From contig JAVXCN010000002.1 of the NCBI GenBank assembly GCA_036659455.1, forward strand, positions 155,699 through 219,698: 64,000 bases of DNA, read 5' to 3'. The notes beneath the pieces are model-generated. The model was not told the origin of the DNA. It did not search any database and saw only the letters and a program-made list of their open reading frames with translations. Numbering within the stretch: position 1 is the stretch's first letter; each line of letters begins with the position of its first letter. Origin of the DNA: Victivallaceae bacterium (GTDB taxonomy: Bacteria > Chlamydiota > Chlamydiia > Chlamydiales > Chlamydiaceae). Below, piece by piece: positions 38,609 through 49,500 of the stretch. Position numbers and translations under genes: made by a program.

Positions 38609-41437
38609 ATGAGCAAAAGCAATTTATCGAAGACATATGAACACAAAGAAATCGAACCGATTTTGTATAGGTTCTGGAAAGAAAACGATTTTTTTAAGGC
38701 TTCTTCCGACACTTTGAAACCCACTTATTCTCTCATTATGCCACCGCCGAATGTGACAGGAATTCTGCATATGGGACATGCTCTTGTCAACGTAATGCAA
38801 GATGTTTTGGCTCGGTATAAGCGTATGCTCGGCTATGAGGTATGTTGGGTTCCGGGAACCGACCATGCCGGAATTGCCACTCAAAGCGTTGTAGAAAGGC
38901 ATTTGCGTAAGTTGACCGGTAAAAAAAGGACGGATTTTTCAAGAGAAGAATTTGTGGCTCATATCGTCGATTGGAAAAATCGTAGTCAGGAGACCATTTT
39001 GTCTCAGCTTGAGATACTTGGGTGTTCTTGTGATTGGTCCAGACTATCTTTTACTTTGGATAACGAGGCCAGTTTTGCGGTTAAAAAAGCCTTTAAGGAT
39101 TTTTATGATCGGGGATTGATTTATCAAGGCGATTATTTGGTTAATTGGGATCCTGTTTTGTTAACGGCCTTAGCCGACGATGAGGTTGAGTACGTCGAGC
39201 AAGAAGGTTATTTATATTATTTCAATTATCCGATTTCCGATGGGTCCGGCGTTATCACCGTTGCAACTACAAGGCCGGAAACTTTATTCGGAGATACGGC
39301 CGTGGCCGTAGCTCCTGAAGACGAAAGATATGCGCATTTGATAGGGAAAGAACTTAGAGTGCCGTTCGTTAATCGTTTGATCCCCGTAATTGCTGACCAT
39401 CGTATAGATCCTACTTTCGGTACGGGAGCCGTTAAGATAACTCCTGCTCACGATAAGAATGACTATAGGATAGCCAAAGATCACAATCTTGGATTGATTA
39501 ATATTTTAACTCCCGAAGCTCTTCTTAATGAAGAATGCGGTATATTTCGAGGGATGTCTAAGGATGAATCCGTTCATTTAATTATCGAAGAATTGAAAAA
39601 AATGGGGCTTTTCATATCTAAAACGCCTTATCGTAATCGAGTAGGTGTATCCTATCGCTCCAATGCTGTTATAGAACCTTATTTATCCAAACAATGGTTT
39701 GTTAACGTCAAACCTTTCATTCCTTTTTTGAAACAAGTCGTTGAATCGGGAGAAATTGAATTGTTCCCTAAAGAAATCAAACGATCTTATTTTAATTGGA
39801 TCAATCATTTAGAGGATTGGTGCATCAGCAGACAACTCTGGTGGGGACATAGAATTCCTGTTTGGTATAATTTGGAAAATCCGGAAGAAGTTATATGTTT
39901 CCCAGGAGAAGGTATTCCTCCTGAAGCGGCTGACGAACCGGAAAAATGGCGTCAAGATCCGGATGTTCTCGATACCTGGTTTTCTTCCGGTCTTTGGCCT
40001 TTAAGTTGTTTAGGGTGGCCTGGCGACTCTAAAGATTTGGAAAAATTTTATCCGACTTCAGTATTAGTAACTGGGAGCGATATTTTGTTTTTCTGGGTAG
40101 CCAGAATGATTCTCATGTGCGGTGATTTAAAGGGTATCCCTTTCAAACACGTATTTCTTCACGGTTTGATTTACGGAAGATCTTATAAGAAGTTTGAAGA
40201 CGACGGTTCATTGGTTTATATAACCGGGGCCGAAAAATATGAATACGATATGGGCTTGAAACCGGTTCCCGCTAACGTAAGTGGGAAATGGGAGAAGCTG
40301 TCGAAGTCCAAAGGAAACGTTATAGATCCTCTAGAGGTTATTGAACTTTACGGTTGCGATGCCTTGAGAATGACTCTGTGCGCCTGTGCTAATAGAGGTA
40401 GTCAAATTGATTTGGATTATAGGTTGTTGGAAGAGTTTAAAAATTTTTCTAATAAAATTTGGAACGGTGCCAGGTTTATTTTCGGACATATCGAGAATAT
40501 AACCATAAAAGATCTGGCTGAAGGTATAGATGAAGCGCTTTTGGATTTAGAAGATTTATATATTCTTCGTACCTTGAATGTTCTTTTCGAAGATATTGCT
40601 TTGGGATTTGATGAATATCATTTCGATAAAGTCTCTTCTTTAGCCTATAACTTTTATCGCAATGACTTATGTTCTAATTATATCGAGATAGTAAAACCCG
40701 TTTTATTCGGAAAATTCGGTTCGGATTCATTAAGAAAAAATAAGAAGAAAGTTCTGTCGGTTGCTTTAATATATTCTTTAGGTTTTATGCATCCCATCAC
40801 TCCTTTTATTACGGAAGAGTTGTTTTTGAGACTTAAGGACATTTTGGGTTGTACCGATGAAGCGGTCTATTCCGAAGATTCTTATACGGTCGGTGCCGTC
40901 AACCTTCTTAATTCTTCTGCACTTATGACGGCACCGTATCCTTCACGAATAATTACCGATAAACTGGATAATCCCATAATTTTTACCGATTTTGCCGAAG
41001 CTATGGAATTCGTTTATGTCTTAAGAAGGATTAGAGGTGAAATGAATATTCCTCCTCAGACATACATACGAGTTTATGTAGTCTCAGCAAACGAACGGTT
41101 GTGTAAATATTTTTCCTTAGTTAAGGCATTGGCAATGGTTGCCGAGATCGATTGCATAGATGTCCTTCCCGAAAAGGTTTTTTATGTATCCGGTGTTTTT
41201 AACGAAGCTTTAATTGCCGTAGTCGTTCCCGACGCAGTTCGTGAAAAAGAAAAGCTTCGTTTGGAAAAAGAGAAAGAACGTCTTGAAAATTCAATCATGA
41301 AATTAAGTCTGCTATTGAATAACGCCGATTTTTTAAGTAAAGCTGACGGAAATCTTGTTAAAGAAAAGAAAAATCAGCTAGAGAAATCAGAGCAGGAGTT
41401 AACGAACATTTCGCAAACGTTGACATCTTTTTTTTAG
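38609..41437 (+). CDS. valS: Valyl-tRNA synthetase
   Basis: 942 residues. HIGH-type motif PPPNVTGILHMGHAL near residue 46, KMSKS-type KLSKSKGNV near residue 565, the WCISRQLWWGHRIPVW segment, and a CP1 editing domain between them (TTRPETLFGDTAVAV). The C-terminal 70 residues form the ValRS coiled coil. Complete. Confidence 0.97.
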   Translation: MSKSNLSKTYEHKEIEPILYRFWKENDFFKASSDTLKPTYSLIMPPPNVTGILHMGHALVNVMQDVLARYKRMLGYEVCWVPGTDHAGIATQSVVERHLRKLTGKKRTDFSREEFVAHIVDWKNRSQETILSQLEILGCSCDWSRLSFTLDNEASFAVKKAFKDFYDRGLIYQGDYLVNWDPVLLTALADDEVEYVEQEGYLYYFNYPISDGSGVITVATTRPETLFGDTAVAVAPEDERYAHLIGKELRVPFVNRLIPVIADHRIDPTFGTGAVKITPAHDKNDYRIAKDHNLGLINILTPEALLNEECGIFRGMSKDESVHLIIEELKKMGLFISKTPYRNRVGVSYRSNAVIEPYLSKQWFVNVKPFIPFLKQVVESGEIELFPKEIKRSYFNWINHLEDWCISRQLWWGHRIPVWYNLENPEEVICFPGEGIPPEAADEPEKWRQDPDVLDTWFSSGLWPLSCLGWPGDSKDLEKFYPTSVLVTGSDILFFWVARMILMCGDLKGIPFKHVFLHGLIYGRSYKKFEDDGSLVYITGAEKYEYDMGLKPVPANVSGKWEKLSKSKGNVIDPLEVIELYGCDALRMTLCACANRGSQIDLDYRLLEEFKNFSNKIWNGARFIFGHIENITIKDLAEGIDEALLDLEDLYILRTLNVLFEDIALGFDEYHFDKVSSLAYNFYRNDLCSNYIEIVKPVLFGKFGSDSLRKNKKKVLSVALIYSLGFMHPITPFITEELFLRLKDILGCTDEAVYSEDSYTVGAVNLLNSSALMTAPYPSRIITDKLDNPIIFTDFAEAMEFVYVLRRIRGEMNIPPQTYIRVYVVSANERLCKYFSLVKALAMVAEIDCIDVLPEKVFYVSGVFNEALIAVVVPDAVREKEKLRLEKEKERLENSIMKLSLLLNNADFLSKADGNLVKEKKNQLEKSEQELTNISQTLTSFF

Positions 41438-41452
41438 ATTGGAGCAAAAATT

Positions 41453-44233
41453 TTGGTTAGCAACACATACCGTATCATAAAACGGATCGGTAAGGGAGGT
41501 ATGGGAGAAGTTTTCCTTGTCTATGATCCCGTTTGCGATAGAAGGATTGCGTTAAAAAAAGTTCGTACGAATGTTAAAAATCCGAACCGATTAAAACAAT
41601 GCTTTTTAAGAGAAGCTAAGATAGCTTCTCGTCTGGTTCATCCGGGGGTAATCCCGATTTACTCTATTTGTGAAGATCTTGATAATACTTATTATACCAT
41701 GCCCTATGTAGAGGGGCGTTCTCTTAAGGAAGTGTTTAAACAGGTCTGGGGACAAAATTTCGAGACATGCAAAAAAGAAAATGGAGAATATAGTTCTATA
41801 TCCGAGTTGACACGTATTTTTTATAGTATATGTCATACTATGGAATACGCTCATTCCAAAGGCGTCCTCCATAGAGATCTCAAACCCGATAACATTTTAA
41901 TAGGGCTTTACGGGGAAGTCATTATACTCGACTGGGGAGTTGCTACTTTTATTTCTTCAGACGAGAGTTTTTCGGATGGTACTTGTTTTTATGGGGAAAA
42001 AACTCTCTTGGGGAAGATTGCCGGAACGCCTAATTATATGCCGCCGGAACGTTTGAGAGGGAACCTTGCCAATGAACAGGGAGATATTTATGCTCTAGGC
42101 GTGGTGTTGTATCAGATGTTGGCCTTACAATTTCCTTTTCACAGAACCGTAAAATCCGTGAGACAATTTAGGGATCCTTTGTATACGGAGTTTTTTTTAT
42201 CTCCTGAAGAAGTGGCTCCCTATCGAGATATTCCTATGGAATTATCTAAGATTGCCATGAAGGCTTTAGCTCCTAATCCCCTTGATCGTTACAAATCGGT
42301 AAAAGAAATCATAGCAGATATATCCTCCTATATGGAAGGTAATCCGGTCTGGTCTTTCAAAACCAAACTATTGATTGATCAACCCGATTGTTGGGAAATA
42401 AGAGAAAATGTTTTATTCACGGGACACTTAGCCATCACCGGTATGAATAATCATTTCAATTGGTTGGGGATGGCTATTTCAAAGGATTTTTTCTCCGAAG
42501 ATATTAAACTGGAAACTTATTTAGATCCGTCTTCGTTAATATCCGGTGTCGGTTTTTTGTTCTCGGTCCCGGAAAAAGAAGAAAGAAAACATTTGTCTGA
42601 GGGGTACTGTCTTTGGTTACAATCCGAAGAAAATTGTCTTCAAGTTTATCTTTTCAAAAACTCCATAGAAATCATTCGGTCGGGTAAGATTTTTTTAGAC
42701 GATTCCATTCAATATTATCCGGTGATAGAAAAAAGACATAATAAATTATCTTTTTATATGGATGGTCGGTTGTTATTGACGTATATCAGTCATCTTCCGG
42801 ATATAGGCGGTCATATAGGATTATTATTTAGAGAACCGGAGCTAATTAATCGAGAGATCAATATTTTTGAAAGTAGTCATAATTTATATGTGAGTTGTTT
42901 AGCTGTTCCGAATGCTTTTTTGGCTAATAAAAACTATGATAAGGCGTTATCCTTGTACAAACGGATTTCCGTTTCTTTTCCCGGAAGAATGGAAAGTCGA
43001 GAGGCTATGTTTTGCGCAGGGTTAACCTTATTAGAAAAAGGCAAACATTCTCAATGCCCTCGAATATTTGATAAATCTTGTGCTGAAGCGCTTGAAATTT
43101 TTTCCTTGCTTCATACTGTTTCCGGGGGGCCTCTAGAGTATCTAGGGAAGACTATCGTTTATCAGATGACCGGAGAAATCGAAGAGGAAGTCAAGTGTCT
43201 CGAATTAGGTATTCGTCGTTATTCGGAACATCCTCTTGTTTCAAGGTTGAAAGAGCATTTGGTGTACAGACTTTATGAATCAGCTGAATATGATCGAAAA
43301 TCGGCTTATTTTTTTTTACTGACGGTATTGAAATTGGGTTTGGAGCAAAGCGAGGGTTGCTTCGATCTATTTACGGATCTAACCCGTCATTGGGAGATTC
43401 CTCCTTTAGATGTCAATGATAAATATTTTACGGCTTTGGGTTTAACCTATTGGTTATCTTCGGGAAACGGTTTATCTTACTATTTTAACGTTGTTTTGAA
43501 GGATCAAGATCTCACTGGTTTTCGAGATGTTATGTATGCGATCTACGATCTGGGATACGACCCGAATATTTTGTTACGGGGCTCCGTTTTATTCGATTAT
43601 AAGGGAACGGAATATGATAATTTGATTTGCAACTGTCGATCTTTTTTAGATGCTCTTGATTTTATGACTTCAGGATCTTTTCAAGAGGCGGAAAAGATTC
43701 TCAAGGAAGAGAATTTTTCAGAGGCAGACTTGGTACGGTTGATATCCTTTTTTACGGATCGTTTATGGATTTCAGGTTCGGATTATCCCTTAGAAATTTT
43801 ATTGGAGTTTTTATATTCAAAATTTCAACCCTCAACGTTTAAGTCTAAAATTTTGCCTAAGATTATTACTATTCAACTGCTTCGTAAAAATTACGACAGT
43901 CTTTTGAAGCTTTTCGATTCGTATGCACCCGAGGAATTGGTAAACGACTTTTCCGAAATATTTACTTTGTATGGTTGTTGGTTGGCTATGACTGAGGGAG
44001 AAGAGTCGGCTATCATCCATTTTTCCGGAATTACTGATAAAATTTTCCCCAAATCTTTTGTTCTTTTGGCGTATTCACTCTCTCGGGATCCTGGATTTTC
44101 AGAAGAAAAACTTTTTGTCAAAGAACAACAAACTCTGTACATGCATCAACATCTCTATTACTCTTGTCTGGATTATACTGATAAAGCCCGAGAGGCATTG
44201 CTTAAGTTACAAAATTTGAGACGGAATTTTTGA
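41453..44233 (+). CDS. pknD: Serine/threonine protein kinase PknD
   Basis: 926 residues with a TTG start (GGAG 9 bases upstream). Kinase domain at residues 1-300: Gly-rich loop IGKGGMGEVFLVYD, Lys in IALKKVR, catalytic loop LHRDLKPDNIL, and DWGVAT in place of DFG (metal-binding Asp kept), then GTPNYMPPE. Residues 310-470 are beta-rich, and the remaining 450 are helical, TPR-like in places (AFLANKNYDKALSLYKRI). No clear membrane helix. Chlamydial PknD is known to phosphorylate itself and to act on PknD/Pkn1 partners. Target here unknown. Confidence 0.9.
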   Translation: MVSNTYRIIKRIGKGGMGEVFLVYDPVCDRRIALKKVRTNVKNPNRLKQCFLREAKIASRLVHPGVIPIYSICEDLDNTYYTMPYVEGRSLKEVFKQVWGQNFETCKKENGEYSSISELTRIFYSICHTMEYAHSKGVLHRDLKPDNILIGLYGEVIILDWGVATFISSDESFSDGTCFYGEKTLLGKIAGTPNYMPPERLRGNLANEQGDIYALGVVLYQMLALQFPFHRTVKSVRQFRDPLYTEFFLSPEEVAPYRDIPMELSKIAMKALAPNPLDRYKSVKEIIADISSYMEGNPVWSFKTKLLIDQPDCWEIRENVLFTGHLAITGMNNHFNWLGMAISKDFFSEDIKLETYLDPSSLISGVGFLFSVPEKEERKHLSEGYCLWLQSEENCLQVYLFKNSIEIIRSGKIFLDDSIQYYPVIEKRHNKLSFYMDGRLLLTYISHLPDIGGHIGLLFREPELINREINIFESSHNLYVSCLAVPNAFLANKNYDKALSLYKRISVSFPGRMESREAMFCAGLTLLEKGKHSQCPRIFDKSCAEALEIFSLLHTVSGGPLEYLGKTIVYQMTGEIEEEVKCLELGIRRYSEHPLVSRLKEHLVYRLYESAEYDRKSAYFFLLTVLKLGLEQSEGCFDLFTDLTRHWEIPPLDVNDKYFTALGLTYWLSSGNGLSYYFNVVLKDQDLTGFRDVMYAIYDLGYDPNILLRGSVLFDYKGTEYDNLICNCRSFLDALDFMTSGSFQEAEKILKEENFSEADLVRLISFFTDRLWISGSDYPLEILLEFLYSKFQPSTFKSKILPKIITIQLLRKNYDSLLKLFDSYAPEELVNDFSEIFTLYGCWLAMTEGEESAIIHFSGITDKIFPKSFVLLAYSLSRDPGFSEEKLFVKEQQTLYMHQHLYYSCLDYTDKAREALLKLQNLRRNF

Positions 44234-44235
44234 GT

Positions 44236-47200
44236 TTAGAGATATTTTTTAATAACGGATTCATTTTGTTCGAAAATTTTATCCGTCTCTCCGGAATAAA
44301 GTAAAACCCCTGTCTGTTTTTTCGTTTTGAAACCGAGTTCTACTAAAAAGTGGGAAGCTTTTATCATATCTGGGTTATTATCGATAAAAATAACGGAATT
44401 ACCTTTGGACACCAGATTTCGTAGAGTTGCCGTTAAAATGAAAACGTCTTTTTCATCCAGTTCTGATGAAATTCCGTCTAATAAATATAGGCATTGCTTT
44501 CCGTGATATTTATTGAGAAATTGAACGATTTGTAATTTTCTGTATTCTCCGAAGGAAAGTTCGCAAAGATTTTTTCCCAGGTATAAATCGTTTAAACGGA
44601 ATAGTGATATTAACTTGAAAAGTTCTCTAAATTCGGAGTCGAAAGACAGTAATTTACCGATTATCTCTAAAGAAGTTGTTAGCATTTCTCCGAAGTGTCT
44701 GTTTTTATAACGAACTTCTTGAATGATTGGATTGAGCCCAAATCCGTCGCACTCCCGGCATATGGAACGTGAGGAGACAATACCTTCAATATCGAATGTT
44801 TGATAACCCTTGCCTTGACAAACGGAACATTGTCCTTCCTTCGACCGAGGATTGAAATAATCCTCGGAGAGGCAAAGTCTTTTAGCATTGGGAAGCATTG
44901 AAAAGAATTTTTTTAATTTTGGTGTAAGCCTCAAATAGGCTCCTACATCGGATTTTTGAGAAATCATGTGTTTTTGAGGTTGAAATTCAACAATTTCTTC
45001 AAAAAGTTCCATGTCTTTAATAACTTCTGCTTGAGGTCGTATGCCTTCGAATACAAGTGTGGATTTTCCGGAACCTGATATTCCGCTGATGCTGACCAAA
45101 GATTGTAAAGGAACGGAGAGGGAGATGTTTTTTAAATTGTTTTTCGTAAAATTTTGAAGAATAAGGTTTTGAACCTTACCTTGCGATCGTTCGAAAGAGG
45201 ACGTTCGGATTATCTTGTTTTTTATCGAACTTATAGAGGGCATTAGGTACCCTCCGTTGGCGCCTCCTTCCGGTCCGAAGCAAAGTTTATTATCTGCTTG
45301 AAGGAGAAGTTGCTTGTTGTTTCCGGAAATGATAATCGTATTGTTTTTGTTTTTTAGATCTTCCAGGACATCGAATAAAACTTTTTGTTCCTCAGGGTGA
45401 AAATAGGATAAAGGATCTTCCATGAGATAAATAATACCGGTCAGATTATTGATTATTTTGTTTCCGAAACGCAATTTATACGACTCACCGTCACTTAAGG
45501 TTTTTACATGCCGTTTCGGTTGTAAATAACCCATTCCGAAACTTTGAATAATATTCAAGCGTTTTGACAGCTGGCGTTCAATGTCTTCCAGTTCCCGTTT
45601 TAAGTCGGAATCGACATCATTCGAATCGGAGATATTTTCGGTAATAAATAATCGGAGTTCATCTACCGACATATTCATAAGTTCGATAATTGTTTTTTGA
45701 AACACGCGAATATTTCGGACAAAAGGATTCAACCCACTACCATCACAGAAATTGCAAATTGTTTTACTCATGATGGATCGTAATTCCTTACGTATAGTTG
45801 CGGGAGAACGGTTAGCCAGCACGCTTAAGGAATAAGAAAATCCTTTCCAGTCAAGTTTTTGATTATCGTATGAGAGAGAGGGTCCGTTTCCGTATAAAAA
45901 GTAGTTGAGATGTTTATCACTCAATTGATTGAGGGGTTTATCTATAGAAATTCCTTGAAAAGTTTCTTGCATGAGAATCTCGGGAAAGAAAGGACTGAAA
46001 TATTTTAGTATCTGTCTGATTGTGAGCGAGTCGTTTTTTAAAAGATCCGGTTTATAACCGTATCCGCTTCCCAAACATTCGGTGCAATGAGATTTGTAAT
46101 TATCCGGTGAAAATAATGAAGGTATTATAGGCGGATATTTTTTACCGGTAGATGGTGCAACATAACCCATGAAGAACGTATGTTTTCGGGAAGTGCCATG
46201 GATCAAGATACGCTCAGGATTGATCGATAAAGCTTCTTGTATTGCTTTTATTACTCGAGATCGTTTTTTGACTTTAAAATGATCGATTATAACGGCTACT
46301 TTATCCGAATTTTTGAATTCAAAAGTGATTTCTTCAGCGACAATTATAGAATCGTTGATTAGAAATTTTATGAATCCTTTTCGTATACATTCTTTTACCT
46401 TTTCAAAGGAAATGGGGGCTGCGACGGTAATCAGTGAATCTTTTTGTTCGCGGAATAATAAATCGATGATGTGTTCTTCCGTTACGTTAACGATTCGTTC
46501 GCCGGTAGCGGGACAATAACCGACTCCGAGCATTACAAAAAGTTTGTGAAAATAGAAATCTATCCCGGTTAAGGAAGCTAACGTATTTTCCGAGTTTTGA
46601 TGTTTATTTCGTTTTTTGACGGCTATGACGGGTAAGAGATTGGTGATCTTAGACACGCAAGGATCGTCATCGTCATAAAATGAAGATCGTATTTTTAGGG
46701 GTAGGGTTTGCGCATAAAAACGCATACCTTGGGCGTATAACGTTCCCATAAGAAAAGAATGTTTCCCCGAAGCGCAAGGGCCTGAAACTACGGTTATCTT
46801 ATTTCGGGGAACGGAAAGGTTTATATGCTTGAGGTTGTTTTTGTGTGCATTGAGGAGCGTTATATTATCGGAAACGCTTATATTGTGTTTGGAGTACTTT
46901 TTGATTTGAGGCATCGTATCGGAAAATACTTTTTTGAGAGATTGTCCCGTAGGAGAAGCAATTTTTATAATTTCTTCCGGAGTTCCGGAATCGATAACGC
47001 GACCGCCTCGAGAGCCTCTTCCCGGCCCCATATCGATAATTAAATCGGCCGTTTTTACCAAATGCATATTGTGTTCGATAATGATTACGGTATGATCGAT
47101 CAGCAATTGATTGACGATCTTAACGAGATTTTGAATGTCATAAAGATGGAGGCCTATCGTCGGCTCGTCAAGGATGTATAGAGTATGTTGTTGTTTCGGA

Positions 47201-49299
47201 GTCAATAACTCCGAAGCCAACTTAAGTCTTTGGACTTCACCTCCGGAGAGTGTATTTAATGATCTTCCCAATTCCAGATAATCCAGTCCAACCGTGCACA
47301 GTTGAGAAATTTTGTCCTGAATAGAAGATTGGTTTGAAAAAAAATTCATAGCTTCGGAAACGGTCATTTTAAGTACTTCTCCGATATTTTTTCCCTGAAA
47401 CCGAATAGTTAAAATTTCGTCTGAAAATCTTAGACCTTTACAATAGTTACAGATAATCGACAATTCTTCCGTACCAAAATCGGATTTGTTTATGCCTAAC
47501 CCTAAACAAACAGGACAAGCTCCTTCTTTTAAGTTGAAACTAAAGTAAGCGGGTGAATAACCGAATTTTTCGGAAAGCGGAAGCGAGGCGAATAAGTGTC
47601 TGATATTATCGAATGCTTTAATAAAAGTTACGAGAGTCGATCTGACGTTTTGATTAGAAAATCGGCAATCTATATTGACGACGCGTCTAATATCTTCGGG
47701 AACCTCGATTGAATCAAAACGATTCATCATTTCTTTTCGTTTTTTTAAGACGTTTTCCACACCGGGGACTAGTGTGTCATTAATAAGGGAAGATTTTCCG
47801 GATCCGGATATCCCTGTAACAACGGTTAAGGATTTTAAAGGAATTTTGAGGTTAACGTTTTGCAGGTTATGAGTTTTGGCTCCTTTCAAAATGATATACC
47901 GATCGGAAATTCTCCTATTTTTGGGTATAAGGATTTCATTTTCTTTTCTTAAAAATTTGGCTGTTACGGAGTCTGAGATTCGTAAGAATTCTTTGACGGA
48001 ACCGTTAAAAGTAATTCTTCCTCCGGAGTTTCCGGATCCGGGTCCCATGTCTATAATTCTATCTGCAGAAAGGATAATATCATTGTCGTGTTCTACGACA
48101 ATGACGGTGTTTCCTTCATGTTTTAATGCTAGGATTGTCTTAATCAATCCCAAGGTATCTTTGGGATGAAGTCCTGTTGAAGGTTCGTCGAGTACATAGA
48201 TTAGTCCAGTGGAACCCGTCCCGATTGCTGAGGCAAGATTTATTCTTTGCGTTTCTCCTTTCGAAAGAGTATCGGTACTTTGACGACAACTTAAATAATC
48301 GAGTCCGAGCTCGATCAGGTAGTGTATTCTTTTTAAAAGAGATTCCTTAACGGCTACTACAACTGGCTCTTCATTCGTTTCAAAGACGGTTTTTTTCAAA
48401 AATTCTTTTAATTCAAGAAAGGTGAGATCGGATAATTCAGGGAAAGTTTTTCCGAATAACCGTGCTTCAAGCAGAAAATTTTTTCTTTGAGAGGGGTGAT
48501 TTTCGGATGCCATATATTGGATATCATCGAATGGAGATAAAAATTTTTGAAGAAAATATAATTCTTCGTCGTCGGCGATTATATTAACGCGGCTGTTTCC
48601 CTTTTTAAGTCCTCGAAGTATAGAGGATTTGATGTCTGAAGCATTACTCAGAGATATTTTGAGGGAATCGACTAAAATTTCTATCACGATTTCTTCTTCC
48701 GCAATATCTTCGGCTGCTATCTTATCGATTTCAAGATAAACGCCTTGAAATTTTCCGATTAGAAATCCTTGTTTTCCTAGATTTTTCAAGCTGTCTACAA
48801 TGTCTTTTTTAAGGATTTTAAGGGGGAATAAGATCTTAAGTTCGGTTCCTTGCGGAAAAGAGAGTACTTTCTGCATGATATGTTCACGATTACGAATGAG
48901 AATCGAATGTTTCGATTTCGGATCATAAAAGGTCGCTGCATGCGTATATAAAAGTTTCAGCAGAGAATCGATTCCGGAAATAGTGCCCACCGTAGAATCC
49001 TTAGGATACACGATAGATTGTTGACTCAAAGCAATGGTAGGAGGTAGACCTTCAATACTTTCCACTTCTCCGCGCAAAATATTTTTAAAATATGCTTTAA
49101 GTCGGGAAGATACCGATGCAAGATAGTTAAGCCTACCTTCATTGTAGATTGTATTAAACGCAAGAGAGGATTTTCCGGATCCGGATATTCCGGTGAGAAC
49201 AATGAATTCGCCGGAAAAAAACTCCAGATCGAGATTTTTTAAATTACGATTATTTATTTTTTTTAAAGTTATGGAGTGATTATGAATAGAATTGACCAT
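44236..49299 (-). CDS. uvrA: Double-length excinuclease ABC subunit A (UvrA)
   Basis: 1687 residues, nearly twice a standard UvrA (about 940), as in other Chlamydia. The N-half (1-800) has two ABC modules: Walker A GISGSGKSS at 37 and 496, signatures LSKGETQRINLAS (345) and LSGGEVQRLKLAS (684), Walker B LDEPSTGLH and LDEPTIGLH. The C-half (800-1687) is a second UvrA with decayed ATP sites: GPCASGKH at 840, LSDGESYKLR, MEDPLSYFH, then GISGSGKST at 1405, LSFGEYRKL and LLDGISSEL. CxxC pairs occur at 595, 617, 1072, 1182, 1491 and 1514. Damage recognition in nucleotide excision repair. Confidence 0.95.
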   Translation of the reverse strand: MVNSIHNHSITLKKINNRNLKNLDLEFFSGEFIVLTGISGSGKSSLAFNTIYNEGRLNYLASVSSRLKAYFKNILRGEVESIEGLPPTIALSQQSIVYPKDSTVGTISGIDSLLKLLYTHAATFYDPKSKHSILIRNREHIMQKVLSFPQGTELKILFPLKILKKDIVDSLKNLGKQGFLIGKFQGVYLEIDKIAAEDIAEEEIVIEILVDSLKISLSNASDIKSSILRGLKKGNSRVNIIADDEELYFLQKFLSPFDDIQYMASENHPSQRKNFLLEARLFGKTFPELSDLTFLELKEFLKKTVFETNEEPVVVAVKESLLKRIHYLIELGLDYLSCRQSTDTLSKGETQRINLASAIGTGSTGLIYVLDEPSTGLHPKDTLGLIKTILALKHEGNTVIVVEHDNDIILSADRIIDMGPGSGNSGGRITFNGSVKEFLRISDSVTAKFLRKENEILIPKNRRISDRYIILKGAKTHNLQNVNLKIPLKSLTVVTGISGSGKSSLINDTLVPGVENVLKKRKEMMNRFDSIEVPEDIRRVVNIDCRFSNQNVRSTLVTFIKAFDNIRHLFASLPLSEKFGYSPAYFSFNLKEGACPVCLGLGINKSDFGTEELSIICNYCKGLRFSDEILTIRFQGKNIGEVLKMTVSEAMNFFSNQSSIQDKISQLCTVGLDYLELGRSLNTLSGGEVQRLKLASELLTPKQQHTLYILDEPTIGLHLYDIQNLVKIVNQLLIDHTVIIIEHNMHLVKTADLIIDMGPGRGSRGGRVIDSGTPEEIIKIASPTGQSLKKVFSDTMPQIKKYSKHNISVSDNITLLNAHKNNLKHINLSVPRNKITVVSGPCASGKHSFLMGTLYAQGMRFYAQTLPLKIRSSFYDDDDPCVSKITNLLPVIAVKKRNKHQNSENTLASLTGIDFYFHKLFVMLGVGYCPATGERIVNVTEEHIIDLLFREQKDSLITVAAPISFEKVKECIRKGFIKFLINDSIIVAEEITFEFKNSDKVAVIIDHFKVKKRSRVIKAIQEALSINPERILIHGTSRKHTFFMGYVAPSTGKKYPPIIPSLFSPDNYKSHCTECLGSGYGYKPDLLKNDSLTIRQILKYFSPFFPEILMQETFQGISIDKPLNQLSDKHLNYFLYGNGPSLSYDNQKLDWKGFSYSLSVLANRSPATIRKELRSIMSKTICNFCDGSGLNPFVRNIRVFQKTIIELMNMSVDELRLFITENISDSNDVDSDLKRELEDIERQLSKRLNIIQSFGMGYLQPKRHVKTLSDGESYKLRFGNKIINNLTGIIYLMEDPLSYFHPEEQKVLFDVLEDLKNKNNTIIISGNNKQLLLQADNKLCFGPEGGANGGYLMPSISSIKNKIIRTSSFERSQGKVQNLILQNFTKNNLKNISLSVPLQSLVSISGISGSGKSTLVFEGIRPQAEVIKDMELFEEIVEFQPQKHMISQKSDVGAYLRLTPKLKKFFSMLPNAKRLCLSEDYFNPRSKEGQCSVCQGKGYQTFDIEGIVSSRSICRECDGFGLNPIIQEVRYKNRHFGEMLTTSLEIIGKLLSFDSEFRELFKLISLFRLNDLYLGKNLCELSFGEYRKLQIVQFLNKYHGKQCLYLLDGISSELDEKDVFILTATLRNLVSKGNSVIFIDNNPDMIKASHFLVELGFKTKKQTGVLLYSGETDKIFEQNESVIKKYL

Positions 49300-49500
49300 A
49301 ACTTGGTTATAAAAATATTACCGAATAATCCGATATGTTACCTTATTTAAGAGATTTTATTGTTATTTATTAAAATTGAAATGATTTTCTTTCTTAAGAT
49401 ACGGAAAATCTTTGAAGATAAATGATTTTTATTTCCATTGATTTCTCTCCGATTATAAGTTATCTTATCTCGAGTGTGTCTCTCTCGGTGATGCAGTTTA

